From contig CAVSMC010000001.1 of the NCBI GenBank assembly GCA_963728935.1, positions 372,001 to 436,000 of the forward strand: 64,000 nucleotides of DNA, written 5' to 3'. Position numbers and translations under genes: made by a program. This stretch comes from CAVSMC01 sp963728935. GTDB lineage: Bacteria > Pseudomonadota > Gammaproteobacteria > Burkholderiales > Casimicrobiaceae. Shown piece by piece: positions 1 to 8,549 of this stretch (its first letter is position 1; the number at the start of each line of letters is the position of its first letter). Below the pieces are notes generated by a model. It was not told the origin of the DNA and did no database searches. It was given only the letters and a program-made list of their open reading frames with translations.

Positions 1-2
1 TG

Positions 3-674
3 AACAACCTGTCGCAGCCGGTCAACATCACCAACGGCGCGCAGGGCATCACACTGATCGATCCGTTTCGCGTAGGCGGCTTCAACTTCGCGCAGCGCGA
101 GACCATCGGCGGGCTCGACTTCACTGGTCCCGTCAAGTACTACTATGTGCTCGTGCTCGTGCTCGTCGCGATCATCGTCGTCAACCTGCGACTGCAGAAC
201 TCGCGGATCGGTCGCGCGTGGGAAGCGATCCGCGAGGACGAAGTAGCCGCGCGCGCGATGGGCATCAACACGCGCAATCTGAAGCTGCTCGCATTCGCGA
301 TGGGCGCCTCGTTCGGCGGTATCTCCGGCGGCATCTTCTCGGCGACGCAAGGCTTCATCAGTCCGGAGAGCTTCGTGCTCGTCGAGTCGATCATGGTGCT
401 GTCGATGGTCGTGCTCGGCGGCATGGGCAACATCTTCGGCGTGATCGTCGGCGCGCTGCTGCTGTCGTTCGCGCCGGAGGTGCTGCGCTATACGGTCGAG
501 CCAGCGCAGCGCGCGCTGTTCGGCCGGATGATCATCGAGCCCGAGGTGATCCGCATGCTGCTGTTCGGGCTCGCGCTCGTGCTGATGATGCTGTTCCGTC
601 CGGCCGGGCTGATGCCCTCCGCCGTGCGCAAGCGCGAGCTCGAGACGGGCACAACCGGGACGGCTGGCCGATGA
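3..674 (+). CDS. livM: Branched-chain amino acid ABC transporter permease LivM (5' truncated by window)
   Basis: Inner-membrane permease of the high-affinity leucine/isoleucine/valine ABC importer. The reading frame is open from base 3 with no start, so the gene begins before the window. The visible 223 residues hold several hydrophobic segments and the family's conserved cytoplasmic loop (NSRIGRAWEAIREDE, then ARAMGIN), which couples to the ATPases. The C-terminal helices include a glycine-rich GGMGNIFGVIVGA stretch typical of LivM. The stop codon overlaps the start of livG by 4 nt, indicating translational coupling. Family assignment is secure; substrate could be another branched-chain or aromatic amino acid or an amide. 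Confidence 0.93.
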   Translation, partial: NNLSQPVNITNGAQGITLIDPFRVGGFNFAQRETIGGLDFTGPVKYYYVLVLVLVAIIVVNLRLQNSRIGRAWEAIREDEVAARAMGINTRNLKLLAFAMGASFGGISGGIFSATQGFISPESFVLVESIMVLSMVVLGGMGNIFGVIVGALLLSFAPEVLRYTVEPAQRALFGRMIIEPEVIRMLLFGLALVLMMLFRPAGLMPSAVRKRELETGTTGTAGR

Positions 675-1498
675 GCGCGGTGAACGCGTCGGGCACCGAC
701 AACGGCGCGATCGGAGCACCGCTCCTCGTCGCGCAAGGAATCTCGAAGCGCTTCGGCGGCGTGCAAGCGCTTGCCGAGGTGAGTTTCAGCATCGAGCGCC
801 GCGAGATCTACGGCCTGATCGGCCCGAACGGCGCCGGCAAGACGAGCCTGTTCAACGTGCTGACCGGCATCTACACGGCGGACACGGGCGAGTTCACGTT
901 CGACGGCGTTCCGCTCGCGGGGCTGAAGCCGCACGAAGTCGCCGCGCGCGGCATCGGACGAACGTTCCAGAACATTCGCTTGTTCGCCAATCTGTCCGCG
1001 CTCGAGAACGTGATGATCGGACGCCACGTGCGCACGCGCGCCGGCGTCGCCGGCGCGATCTTCCGCAACGCACGAACACGCGATGAGGAGCGCGCGATCG
1101 AAAGGCGCGCCTACGAGCTGCTCGATTATGTCGGCGTCGCCAAGCGCGCCAACGACCTCGCGAAGCACCTCGCGTACGGCGACCAGCGGCGGCTCGAGAT
1201 CGCGCGCGCGCTCGCGACCGACCCGAAGTTGCTCGCGCTCGACGAGCCCGCCGCTGGAATGAACGCAACCGAGACGGCGGCGCTCAAGCGCCTGCTCGAG
1301 CACATCCGCCAGGACGGCACGACGATCCTCTTGATCGAGCACGACATGAAGCTCGTGATGAGCGTCTGCGATCGCGTGCTCGTGCTCGACTACGGCAAGA
1401 AGATCGCCGAAGGCTCCGCCGGCGAGGTTCAGCGCGACGATGCGGTGATCGCGGCATACCTCGGTGGAGACATCGCTACGTCTCTCAAAGGCGCCTAG
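671..1498 (+). CDS. livG: Branched-chain amino acid ABC transporter ATP-binding protein LivG
   Basis: Cytoplasmic ATPase (275 aa) of the Liv importer. It shows Walker A GPNGAGKTS, the LivG-type signature LAYGDQRRLEIARAL in place of the usual LSGGQ, Walker B LLALDEPAAGMN, and the H-loop in LLIEHDM. The start at 671 was chosen because its ATG overlaps the livM stop as ATGA and gives a family-typical length; the open frame extends upstream only as antisense-like sequence inside livM. The gene is followed after 4 nt by livF. Confidence 0.96.
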   Translation: MSAVNASGTDNGAIGAPLLVAQGISKRFGGVQALAEVSFSIERREIYGLIGPNGAGKTSLFNVLTGIYTADTGEFTFDGVPLAGLKPHEVAARGIGRTFQNIRLFANLSALENVMIGRHVRTRAGVAGAIFRNARTRDEERAIERRAYELLDYVGVAKRANDLAKHLAYGDQRRLEIARALATDPKLLALDEPAAGMNATETAALKRLLEHIRQDGTTILLIEHDMKLVMSVCDRVLVLDYGKKIAEGSAGEVQRDDAVIAAYLGGDIATSLKGA

Positions 1499-1502
1499 CA
1501 CG

Positions 1503-2225
1503 ATGCCTGAGTGCCTGCTCGAATTGCGCAAGCTCAGGGTTGCCTACGGCGGCATCCAGGCGGTCAAAGGCATCGACCTCGATGTCGGCGACGGCGAGCT
1601 CGTCTGTCTGATCGGCGCGAACGGCGCCGGCAAGACGACCACGCTCAAGGGCATCTGCGGGCTGCAGCCTGTTGCTTCGGGGACGATCCGCTACGCCGGC
1701 GCCGACGTCACCGGGCGGCGCGCGTTCGAGCTCGTCCGGCTCGGCCTCGCGATGGTTCCCGAGGGCCGCGGCGTGTTCGGCGCGCTCACCATCGAGGAGA
1801 ACCTCGCGATGGGCGCGTACGTGCGCACCGACAAGGCCGGCGTTCGCGCCGACGTCGAGCGCGTGTTCGCGCTGTTTCCCCGCCTCGCCGAGCGGCGCCG
1901 GCAGACTGCCGGCACGCTGTCGGGCGGCGAGCAGCAAATGCTCGCCATCGCACGCGCGTTGATGTCGAAGCCGCGGATGCTGCTGCTCGACGAACCGTCG
2001 ATGGGGCTTGCGCCGCTGATGGTGCAGAAGGTGTTCGAGACGGTGCTCACCGTGTCTCGCGACGGCGTCACGATCCTGCTGATCGAGCAGAACGCGAAGC
2101 TCGCGCTCGAGGTATCGCATCGCGGCTACGTGATGGAATCGGGCGAGATCACGCTCGCCGGCCCCGCGAAGGAATTGCTGCGCAACCCGGCCGTTCGCGC
2201 AGCGTACCTCGGCGAGCTGTCGTAG
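1503..2225 (+). CDS. livF: Branched-chain amino acid ABC transporter ATP-binding protein LivF
   Basis: Second ATPase (240 aa) of the Liv importer, forming the nucleotide-binding dimer with LivG. Walker A is GANGAGKTTT, the signature is LSGGEQQMLAIARAL, and Walker B is LLLDEPSMGLAP; the short length without a C-terminal extension is typical of LivF. The ATG at 1503 follows the livG stop by 4 nt. An upstream in-frame ATG at 1464 lies inside livG and would add 13 residues unlike the family, so it is not preferred. It is the last gene of the transport operon. Confidence 0.96.
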   Translation: MPECLLELRKLRVAYGGIQAVKGIDLDVGDGELVCLIGANGAGKTTTLKGICGLQPVASGTIRYAGADVTGRRAFELVRLGLAMVPEGRGVFGALTIEENLAMGAYVRTDKAGVRADVERVFALFPRLAERRRQTAGTLSGGEQQMLAIARALMSKPRMLLLDEPSMGLAPLMVQKVFETVLTVSRDGVTILLIEQNAKLALEVSHRGYVMESGEITLAGPAKELLRNPAVRAAYLGELS

Positions 2226-2247
2226 CGGCGTGAACAGCGAGCGGGGA

Positions 2248-2328
2248 CCCGCGAAGCGGGCTGCGCACGACACGGCGCGCAAGCGACGTGTCGCGTGGAG
2301 GCTAACGTCGAGCGCGGGCGAGACGTTA
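2248..2328 (+). repeat. Run of three short hairpins downstream of livF
   Basis: Three inverted repeats follow one another in the 274-bp gap after livF: CCCGC/GCGGG at 2248-2260 (3-nt loop), CGACAC/GTGTCG at 2268-2293, and TAACGTC/GACGTTA at 2303-2328 (12-nt loop). None is followed by a T tract, so a simple intrinsic terminator is not supported. They could form a 3' RNA structure protecting the liv mRNA or be decayed repeats. No protein-coding signal was recognised in 2226-2499. Confidence 0.35.
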
Positions 2329-2499
2329 AGCGAGGCGCAGCCGAGCGGCCGGAACTGCAACTGCGAATCGCCGCGGGCCGCCGACACGCGACGCGTCGTA
2401 CTCCTGCCCGTAGACGGAGGCGGCGCGTGAGCGACGACCAGGATTTGCGCGCGAGGGTATCTCGTCGTTGCGGCGCCCGGCGACGACGGGGCCGTGGCA

Positions 2500-3246
2500 A
2501 TGAGTGAAGACGCGCCGACGCCGCTATCGACCGCCGCCGTCCATCTGCATCCGCGCGCCGTGCCGATCGGACACGCATTCGCCTGGTACGAAGAGGCGAT
2601 GCGGCTGTGGAAGCGGTCGCCCGCATCGTGGGGCGTGCTCGCGCTGATCACGCTCGGCGTCGACCTCGTGCTCGACGCGCTTCCCGGCGCCGGCTCGCTG
2701 ATCGGCAAGATCATTACGCCGCTCGTCGCTTCGGGGATGGTCGTTGCCGCGCTCGAGGCCGATCGCGAATCGCGTCCGCGCGCTGCGCACGCGTTCGCCG
2801 CGTTCACGGCGCCTGCCGGGGCGATCGCCGCGATCATCGTTTCGAGTCTCGCCACGTTCGCGGCCGAGGCGGCCGCCGCATGGTGGATCGCCGACGAGAA
2901 CCTGCTCGTCCACGCAGCCGACGCTGCGCCGCTGTCGATCACGACGATCGTCGGCGTCTACGTCGTCGGCGTGCTCGTGTCGCTGCCGTTCACATTCGTC
3001 CCTTTCCCCGTGCTGCTCGAGCGAGCGGGCGCACATGCGGCGTTCAGCGCGAGCTTCCGGGCGTTCGCGCTCAACACGTTGCCGCTGATGCTCTACGGCG
3101 CGGTGTCGCTGATGCTTCTCGCGTTCGGTCTCGTCACGTGGGGCGTCGGCTTCGTCATCGCGTTGCCGCTGTGGGTCGCGTCGAGCTACGCCGCCTGGAA
3201 GGACATCTTCGGCGTGCGAGTCGACGCGATCGCGTCGCCGCCGTAA
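2500..3246 (+). CDS. BPSS1780-type membrane protein, function unknown
   Basis: Predicted polytopic inner-membrane protein of 248 residues with about five or six hydrophobic segments. After a short soluble N-terminus it has the pattern AFAWYEEAMRLWKRSPASWG, followed by a helix ending in PGAGSLIGKIITPLVASGM; this resembles the BPSS1780 family of uncharacterised beta- and gammaproteobacterial membrane proteins. The ATG at 2500 is used; a GTG at 2494 is equally possible and there is no clear Shine-Dalgarno for either. It lies between the liv operon and cydAB with no obvious functional link. Confidence 0.72.
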   Translation: MSEDAPTPLSTAAVHLHPRAVPIGHAFAWYEEAMRLWKRSPASWGVLALITLGVDLVLDALPGAGSLIGKIITPLVASGMVVAALEADRESRPRAAHAFAAFTAPAGAIAAIIVSSLATFAAEAAAAWWIADENLLVHAADAAPLSITTIVGVYVVGVLVSLPFTFVPFPVLLERAGAHAAFSASFRAFALNTLPLMLYGAVSLMLLAFGLVTWGVGFVIALPLWVASSYAAWKDIFGVRVDAIASPP

Positions 3247-3353
3247 CCGCTTGTTGAAACAACGCCGCGGTCGCCTCACAATGGGCGTCCCCGGCTGCGC
3301 CAAAGGTGGGCCAATGCGCGACGCCGGGACGACTCCATTCGAGCACGAGCGCC

Positions 3354-4754
3354 ATGGACTTCGACCCGCTGCTGCTCTCGCGCCTGCAGTTCGCGTTCGT
3401 GATGTCGTTTCACATCCTGTTCCCCGCGTTCACGATCGGGCTCGCGAGCTGGCTCGCGGTGCTCGAAGCGCTGTGGCTTTCCACCGGCCGCCCCGAATAT
3501 GGCGAGCTCTTTCGACTGTGGCTGAAGCTCTTCGCCGTGTCGTTCGCGATGGGGGTGGTGTCCGGCATCGTGATGAGCTTCCAGTTCGGGACCAACTGGA
3601 GCCGCTTTTCCGCGGCCGCCGGCAACGTCGTCGGCCCGCTGATGAGCTACGAAGTGCTGACCGCGTTCTTCCTCGAGGCGGGCTTCCTCGGCATCATGCT
3701 GTTCGGCGCGCAGCGCGTCGGCAAGGCGCTGCATTTCTTCGCGACGCTGATGGTCGCCGTCGGCACGCTGATCTCGACGTTCTGGATCATCTCGGCCAAC
3801 AGCTGGATGCACACGCCGGCCGGTTACGTGCTGCGCGACGGCGTGTTCTATCCGGCCGACTGGCTCGCGATCATCTTCAATCCTTCGTTTCCGTACCGGC
3901 TCGCCCACATGGTGCTCGGGGCCTATCTCACGACGTCGTTCGTCGTCGCCGGCGTAGCCGCCTACTATTTCCGGCGCGAGATCGCGGTCGCGCATGCGCG
4001 GATCATGTTCGCGATGGCGATGGGCTTCATCGTCATCGTCGTTCCGTTGCAGATTGCGGCCGGCGATCTTCATGGGTTGAACGCGCTTGCCTACCAGCCG
4101 GCGAAGATCGCCGCGATGGAGGCGCACTGGGAGAGCAGTGAGGTGCCGGTGCCGCTCGTGCTGTTCGCGCTACCCGACGAGCGCGCCGAGCGCAACCGCT
4201 ACGCGATCGAGATCCCGTACGCGGGCAGCATCATCCTCACGCACACGATCGACGGCGCGGTCAAGGGACTCAAGGATTTCCCCGCGTCCGAGCGTCCGCC
4301 GGTCGTCATTCCGTTCTTCTCGTTCCGCATCATGGTGGGGCTTGGGCTCGTGATGCTTGCGATCGGCGTGTGCGGCATTCTGCTGTTCGTCCGCGGCCGC
4401 CTGTACACGAGCAAGTGGTTCCAGCGACTGTGCATCGCCTCCTCTCCGATCGGCTTCGTCGCCGTGATCGCCGGCTGGATCACCGCCGAAGTCGGCCGCC
4501 AGCCCTACGTCGTTCACGGGCTGATGCGCACGTCCGACGCCGTCGCGCCCATTGGTGGCGCCATGGTCGCGACGTCGCTCGCCGCATTCGCCATCGTGTA
4601 CGCGGTGATCTTCGGCGCGGGAATCTACTACATGCTGAAGCTCGTGCGCCGCGGCCCGGTGGCCGATGCGCCGACGGCCGGTGCGGTGACTCCCGAACGC
4701 CCGACCAAACGACCGGCCCGGCCTTTTTCGCTGCCCGACGAAGAGCTGTCCTGA
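3354..4754 (+). CDS. cydA: Cytochrome bd-type quinol oxidase subunit I (cyanide-insensitive type)
   Basis: Subunit I binds the hemes and oxidises ubiquinol in a bd-type terminal oxidase of the inner membrane. The start at 3354 places a heme-ligand histidine at residue 20 (E. coli His19). The quinol-loop segment PAKIAAMEAHWE and the motif GWITAEVGRQPY are present. At 466 residues it is shorter than E. coli CydA (about 520) and lacks the long Q-loop insertion, and the usual Trp of GRQPW is Tyr; both point to the CIO/short-Q-loop type. An alternative in-frame ATG at 3306 adds 16 residues that do not look like the family. cydB follows after 11 nt. Confidence 0.95.
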   Translation: MDFDPLLLSRLQFAFVMSFHILFPAFTIGLASWLAVLEALWLSTGRPEYGELFRLWLKLFAVSFAMGVVSGIVMSFQFGTNWSRFSAAAGNVVGPLMSYEVLTAFFLEAGFLGIMLFGAQRVGKALHFFATLMVAVGTLISTFWIISANSWMHTPAGYVLRDGVFYPADWLAIIFNPSFPYRLAHMVLGAYLTTSFVVAGVAAYYFRREIAVAHARIMFAMAMGFIVIVVPLQIAAGDLHGLNALAYQPAKIAAMEAHWESSEVPVPLVLFALPDERAERNRYAIEIPYAGSIILTHTIDGAVKGLKDFPASERPPVVIPFFSFRIMVGLGLVMLAIGVCGILLFVRGRLYTSKWFQRLCIASSPIGFVAVIAGWITAEVGRQPYVVHGLMRTSDAVAPIGGAMVATSLAAFAIVYAVIFGAGIYYMLKLVRRGPVADAPTAGAVTPERPTKRPARPFSLPDEELS

Positions 4755-4765
4755 GGCCCGACGCG

Positions 4766-5773
4766 ATGACCGGCGACGCGCTCACGCTGACCTGGTTCGC
4801 GATCATCGCGTTCGCCGTCTTCATGTACGTGCTGCTCGACGGCTTCGTGCTCGGAATCGGCATCCTGTTCACGTCGATCGGCGGCGAAGACGATCGCGAC
4901 GTCATGATGCAGTCGGTGGCGCCGATCTGGGACGGCAACGAGACGTGGCTCGTGCTCGGCGGCGCTGGCCTGTTCGCGGCGTTTCCGCTCGCCTACGCGA
5001 TCATCCTGCCCGCGATGTACCTGCCGCTGTCGGCGATGCTGCTCGCGCTCGTCTTTCGCGGCGTCGCATTCGAGGTGCGATTCAAGGCGACGACGCACCG
5101 CCATCGCTGGAGCCTGGCGTTCGCGGGGGGGTCGATCGTCGCGACGTTCGCGCAAGGCGCGACGCTCGGCGCGCTCGTGCAAGGCATCAGCGTCGCCGAT
5201 CGGCAGTTCGCCGGCGGCGCGTTCGATTGGCTGTCGCCGTTCAGCGTGTTCACCGGAGCGTCGGTTGTCGCCGGCTACGCGTTGCTCGGCGCGACGTGGC
5301 TCGTGATGAAGACCGACGGCGCGCTGCAGCAGCGCGCGAACCGCGCCGCCGCCGCACTCAATGTCGGCGTGCTCGTCGCGCTCGCGATCATCAGCGCGTG
5401 GGTGCCGCTCCTGTCCGCGCACATACGCGAGCGCTGGTTCAGCTGGCCCAACATCGCGCTGCTGTCGCCTGCGCCTCTGTTCACCGCGGTGGCGGGATTC
5501 CTGTTGTGGAGGAGCCTGCGGGCGCGGCAGACCTTTCCGCCGTTCATCCTCGCGATGGCGCTCTTCTTCCTCGGCTACTCGGGGCTCGCAATCAGCATCT
5601 GGCCGAACATCGTGCCGCCTTCGATCACGATCTGGGCGGCGGCCTCGGCGCCGGAGTCGCAGCTATTCCTGCTGGTCGGCGTGCTGTTCCTGCTGCCGAT
5701 CATCGTCGGCTACACCGCGTATTCGTACTGGATCTTCCGTGGCAAGGTGGGCAGCGACGCCGGATATCACTGA
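4766..5773 (+). CDS. cydB: Cytochrome bd-type quinol oxidase subunit II
   Basis: Subunit II (335 aa) pairs with CydA in the inner membrane. It has the N-terminal segment FMYVLLDGFVLGIGIL, then the conserved PIWDGNETWLVLGGAGLFAAFP, and about eight transmembrane helices. No small CydX- or DUF2474-like ORF follows: the 3' end instead overlaps the convergent TPR gene by 7 nt, so any accessory subunit must be encoded elsewhere or be dispensable. Confidence 0.95.
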   Translation: MTGDALTLTWFAIIAFAVFMYVLLDGFVLGIGILFTSIGGEDDRDVMMQSVAPIWDGNETWLVLGGAGLFAAFPLAYAIILPAMYLPLSAMLLALVFRGVAFEVRFKATTHRHRWSLAFAGGSIVATFAQGATLGALVQGISVADRQFAGGAFDWLSPFSVFTGASVVAGYALLGATWLVMKTDGALQQRANRAAAALNVGVLVALAIISAWVPLLSAHIRERWFSWPNIALLSPAPLFTAVAGFLLWRSLRARQTFPPFILAMALFFLGYSGLAISIWPNIVPPSITIWAAASAPESQLFLLVGVLFLLPIIVGYTAYSYWIFRGKVGSDAGYH

Positions 5774-7536
5774 CCGGCGGCCGTGGTGGGCACGCTCGCG
5801 ACCTTCCAGGCGCCAAACGGAAAGAGCCGCACGACTTGCGGATCGTTCGCGTAGCGATCGAACGCCGCGTGGATGACCGCCTGCGGCAAGTCCATATCGT
5901 GCCGCGCGCGAGCTTGCGCGAGCAGCGCGATCACGCCGGCGCGATCGTCGAGCATGGCTGCCAGCACTGCTCGGTTCGCGGCCGAGAAATGCGGATGTCG
6001 CGCGAGACACTGGCGCTCGAGCGCGCGCGCATCGTCGGCGTTGCCGCGCGCCGCATGAACGTACGCGCGCCCGATCAGCGCCGTCGGGAGGTCGGGAAAG
6101 CGCTCGAGCGCCTCGTCGAACAGCGCTTGCGCGGCGTCGAGGTCACCGGCGGCCAATTCCTGCACGCCGGCGCCGATCGGCATCCAGAGGCTCGTATCGC
6201 CGGCGGCGCGGCACAGTGACCACGCGTCGCGCGCCTGCTCGAACGCGCGTTGGTATCCGAGGCAAATGGCGCGCGCGAGATGGACGCTCGCCGACAGCGG
6301 ATCGTAGACGCGCGCGAGATTGAGCTCGGCGAGCGCCTCGTCGAACTTGCATTGCAGCGACAGGATCTCAGCGTAGTTGAGGCGCGCCGACGTGTAATGC
6401 GGCAACGTTCGCAGCGCCCGTACGAACAGCTGCTCCGCGCCCGCTGCGTCGTAGTCGAACTTGCCGACGATGATCGCTTTCGTGCGCAACGCCACCGCGT
6501 GCTCAGCGTCGAGCGCAAGCGCTTGATCGACGGCAGCGCGGATGACTTCGACAATCGGTCCGCTGTCGCGATCCATGAAGCTCAGGCGACTGTAGAGCGC
6601 GGCGCCGAGCGCCGCCCACGCATCGGCCGAATCGGGGTTTTCGCGAGCAACCGATTCCGCGAGCGCGACCGCCTCGTCCGCGCCGCCGAGCGTTCGTTGC
6701 AGCACCATCAATCGTGCCCGTTCGAGCGCGACGCGCTGCGGCATCGAAAGCGATGCGCGCGCATGCACGTCCGGGCGCAGCGCCGCAGGCGTCGGAAGCG
6801 TCTCGAGCAAGCGGACCAGCACGAGATCGAGCATCCGATCGAGCAACCGATGCACGTCATCTTGCGGGCTCACGCCCGAGTCGACCCATCGCACGACAGC
6901 GTCGGACGCGTTCACGAGGCGCACCGAAAGCCGAAGCTCGCGCTCCTGCTCTCGCGCAAGCGTCGATTCGACCAGCCATGGCACGCCGAGCTGCGCGCCG
7001 ACGACCGCGGCGTCACCCGACGACGCGTCGGCGCCGCCCACCGATCCGCGCGCCATCACACGCGGCAGCCCCGCGCGAATCAGGTGGTCGGCAAGCCGAT
7101 CGGCGAATGCCTCGCACCAGCTTTCGAGCGCGGCGTCGCCGGTCTGATTGCGCGTGCGCAGCACGGCCAATCCGAACGGCTGCGCCGCGGTACTCTGCGC
7201 GACGAACTCCGGCGCATAGCGGCCCTTCGGAAGAACGATGCGCACCTGCGGGGTTGCGTTGAACAGCGCGTAGTGCGCTTCCAGGCGATCGCGCAGTCGT
7301 CCGGCGGTGACGCGCACGATCGGATCGGTCTGCGGATCGTACGTCGACGGATCGCGGCGAAAGACTTCGAGCGCGATCGACGTCTCGCGCAGCGCGGCGT
7401 CGTCGCCGGCGACGCGCCTCTCGACCAGATACCGGAGCAGTCGCATGTGACTCGGCGCGCGGCGCAGCGCGTCGCTGTCGAGCAATCGATCGAGCTCTTG
7501 CCGGATCAGCGCCGGCAGCCTGACAGGGGGTGGCAT
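5767..7536 (-). CDS. TPR-repeat protein with TolB-like middle domain
   Basis: A 589-residue protein of unknown function. The N-terminal 80 residues (APSHMRLLRYLVERR ... YDPQTDPIVRVTAGRLRDRL) match a module common at the N-terminus of bacterial TPR and cyclase-like signalling proteins. Residues about 115-260 resemble the TolB-like N-terminal fold that often precedes TPRs in such proteins. The C-terminal half has repeated TPR-like helices (for example AWAALGAALYSR and ARLNYAEILSLQCKFDEAL). No transmembrane segment or DNA-binding helix-turn-helix is obvious. It converges on cydB with a 7-nt 3' overlap. Confidence 0.7.
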   Translation of the reverse strand: MPPPVRLPALIRQELDRLLDSDALRRAPSHMRLLRYLVERRVAGDDAALRETSIALEVFRRDPSTYDPQTDPIVRVTAGRLRDRLEAHYALFNATPQVRIVLPKGRYAPEFVAQSTAAQPFGLAVLRTRNQTGDAALESWCEAFADRLADHLIRAGLPRVMARGSVGGADASSGDAAVVGAQLGVPWLVESTLAREQERELRLSVRLVNASDAVVRWVDSGVSPQDDVHRLLDRMLDLVLVRLLETLPTPAALRPDVHARASLSMPQRVALERARLMVLQRTLGGADEAVALAESVARENPDSADAWAALGAALYSRLSFMDRDSGPIVEVIRAAVDQALALDAEHAVALRTKAIIVGKFDYDAAGAEQLFVRALRTLPHYTSARLNYAEILSLQCKFDEALAELNLARVYDPLSASVHLARAICLGYQRAFEQARDAWSLCRAAGDTSLWMPIGAGVQELAAGDLDAAQALFDEALERFPDLPTALIGRAYVHAARGNADDARALERQCLARHPHFSAANRAVLAAMLDDRAGVIALLAQARARHDMDLPQAVIHAAFDRYANDPQVVRLFPFGAWKVASVPTTAAGQ

Positions 7537-7686
7537 GGCGATAACTGTAGCCGACCCATTCGGCGCCGTAGTCCTGATGTTACTTGTTGTTACGTGCCGC
7601 CGGATGCAGCTGCCGCGCTGTGGCTATCGACGCACGCACACTACCTTGGGCGCGACGCTCCGCCGCCCCGTGGCGCCGTTGAAGCG

Positions 7687-7959
7687 TCAATGCCGGATCG
7701 TGAAGCCCCTGAATTCGTCGCGCACGTCTGCGGCTTCGACATCGACCGACGTGACGCGCGCACCGGGCGGACCGCGACGGCTCCATTCGACGATTCGCTC
7801 GACCGTCGGCTCGTCGCCCTGGACGAGCGCCTCGACGCTGCCGTCGTGCGCGTTGCGTACCCAGCCGGAGACGCCCAGTCGCTCGGCGGCCTCGACCATA
7901 GCGTAGCGAAAGCCCACGCCCTGCACGCGTCCGTGGATCACCAGACGGCGAGCGATCAT
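7687..7959 (-). CDS. acyP: Acylphosphatase
   Basis: Small (90 aa) hydrolase of carboxyl-phosphate bonds. The family signature GRVQGVGFRYAMVEAAERLGVSG carries the catalytic Arg, and VRNAHDGSVEALVQGD includes the catalytic Asn. The start at 7959 was chosen because the ATG overlaps the stop of the upstream Nudix gene as ATGA and gives the typical length; the longer open frame to 8190 lies in another frame of the Nudix gene. It is the last gene of the minus-strand run that includes purH, purD and hemF. Confidence 0.94.
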   Translation of the reverse strand: MIARRLVIHGRVQGVGFRYAMVEAAERLGVSGWVRNAHDGSVEALVQGDEPTVERIVEWSRRGPPGARVTSVDVEAADVRDEFRGFTIRH

Positions 7960-8549
7960 CAGCCGCCGGAGCGGCGCGCGTACATGAGCAGCGCCGCGAC
8001 GGTCTTCACGTCGGTGATCTCGCCGCGGTCGAGCGCGGCAAGCATCTCGTCGACGCTCATATCGATGAGCTCGAGGAACTCGCCGTGATCGAGCTTTGCG
8101 CCGACGTGCGCGAGACCTTCGGCGACGAAAAATGCGATCGCCTCGGTCGAATAGGAGACGACCGTGTGCACGTTGCCGAGCGGCGTCCATTCGCTCGCCG
8201 TGTAGCCCGCTTCCTCGATCAGCTCGCGCTTCGCGGTCGCGAGCGGATCTTCACCGGGATCGAGCTTGCCGGCTGGAAATTCGATCATCACGCGATCGAG
8301 CGGATAGCGGAACTGGCGCTCGACGACGAGACGGCCGTCGTCTCGCACCGGCACAACCAGCACGGCGCCCGGATGCACGATGTACTCGCGCGTCGCCGTG
8401 CCGCCGTCGGGCAGCCTCACCTGATCGCGGCGAACGTGCAGCAGCTTGCCATCGAACACGCGCTCGGACGCGACGCGCGTTTCGATCAGATGCCCGTCGC
8501 GCCCGCCATGATCGCCGCGCGGGCGCGGATCGTCGGTGTCGTCAGCCAT
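7959..8549 (-). CDS. Nudix hydrolase, ADP-ribose pyrophosphatase-like
   Basis: 196-residue Nudix protein with a complete Nudix box: a Gly-start segment GKLDPGEDPLATAKREL followed by IEEAGY, fitting GX5EX7REUXEEXGU. The upstream FRYPLDRVMIEFPAG and the C-terminal half resemble NudF/ADP-ribose pyrophosphatases, which cleave ADP-ribose to AMP and ribose 5-phosphate. Its start overlaps the hemF stop by 8 nt and its stop overlaps the acyP start. The exact substrate cannot be read from the sequence. Confidence 0.92.
   Translation of the reverse strand: MADDTDDPRPRGDHGGRDGHLIETRVASERVFDGKLLHVRRDQVRLPDGGTATREYIVHPGAVLVVPVRDDGRLVVERQFRYPLDRVMIEFPAGKLDPGEDPLATAKRELIEEAGYTASEWTPLGNVHTVVSYSTEAIAFFVAEGLAHVGAKLDHGEFLELIDMSVDEMLAALDRGEITDVKTVAALLMYARRSGG

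Noticed and set aside
6250..8088. 612-codon plus-strand frame opposite the TPR gene
   Set aside because: Composition is Arg/Ala/His-rich without domains, and the minus-strand TPR and acylphosphatase genes explain the region.
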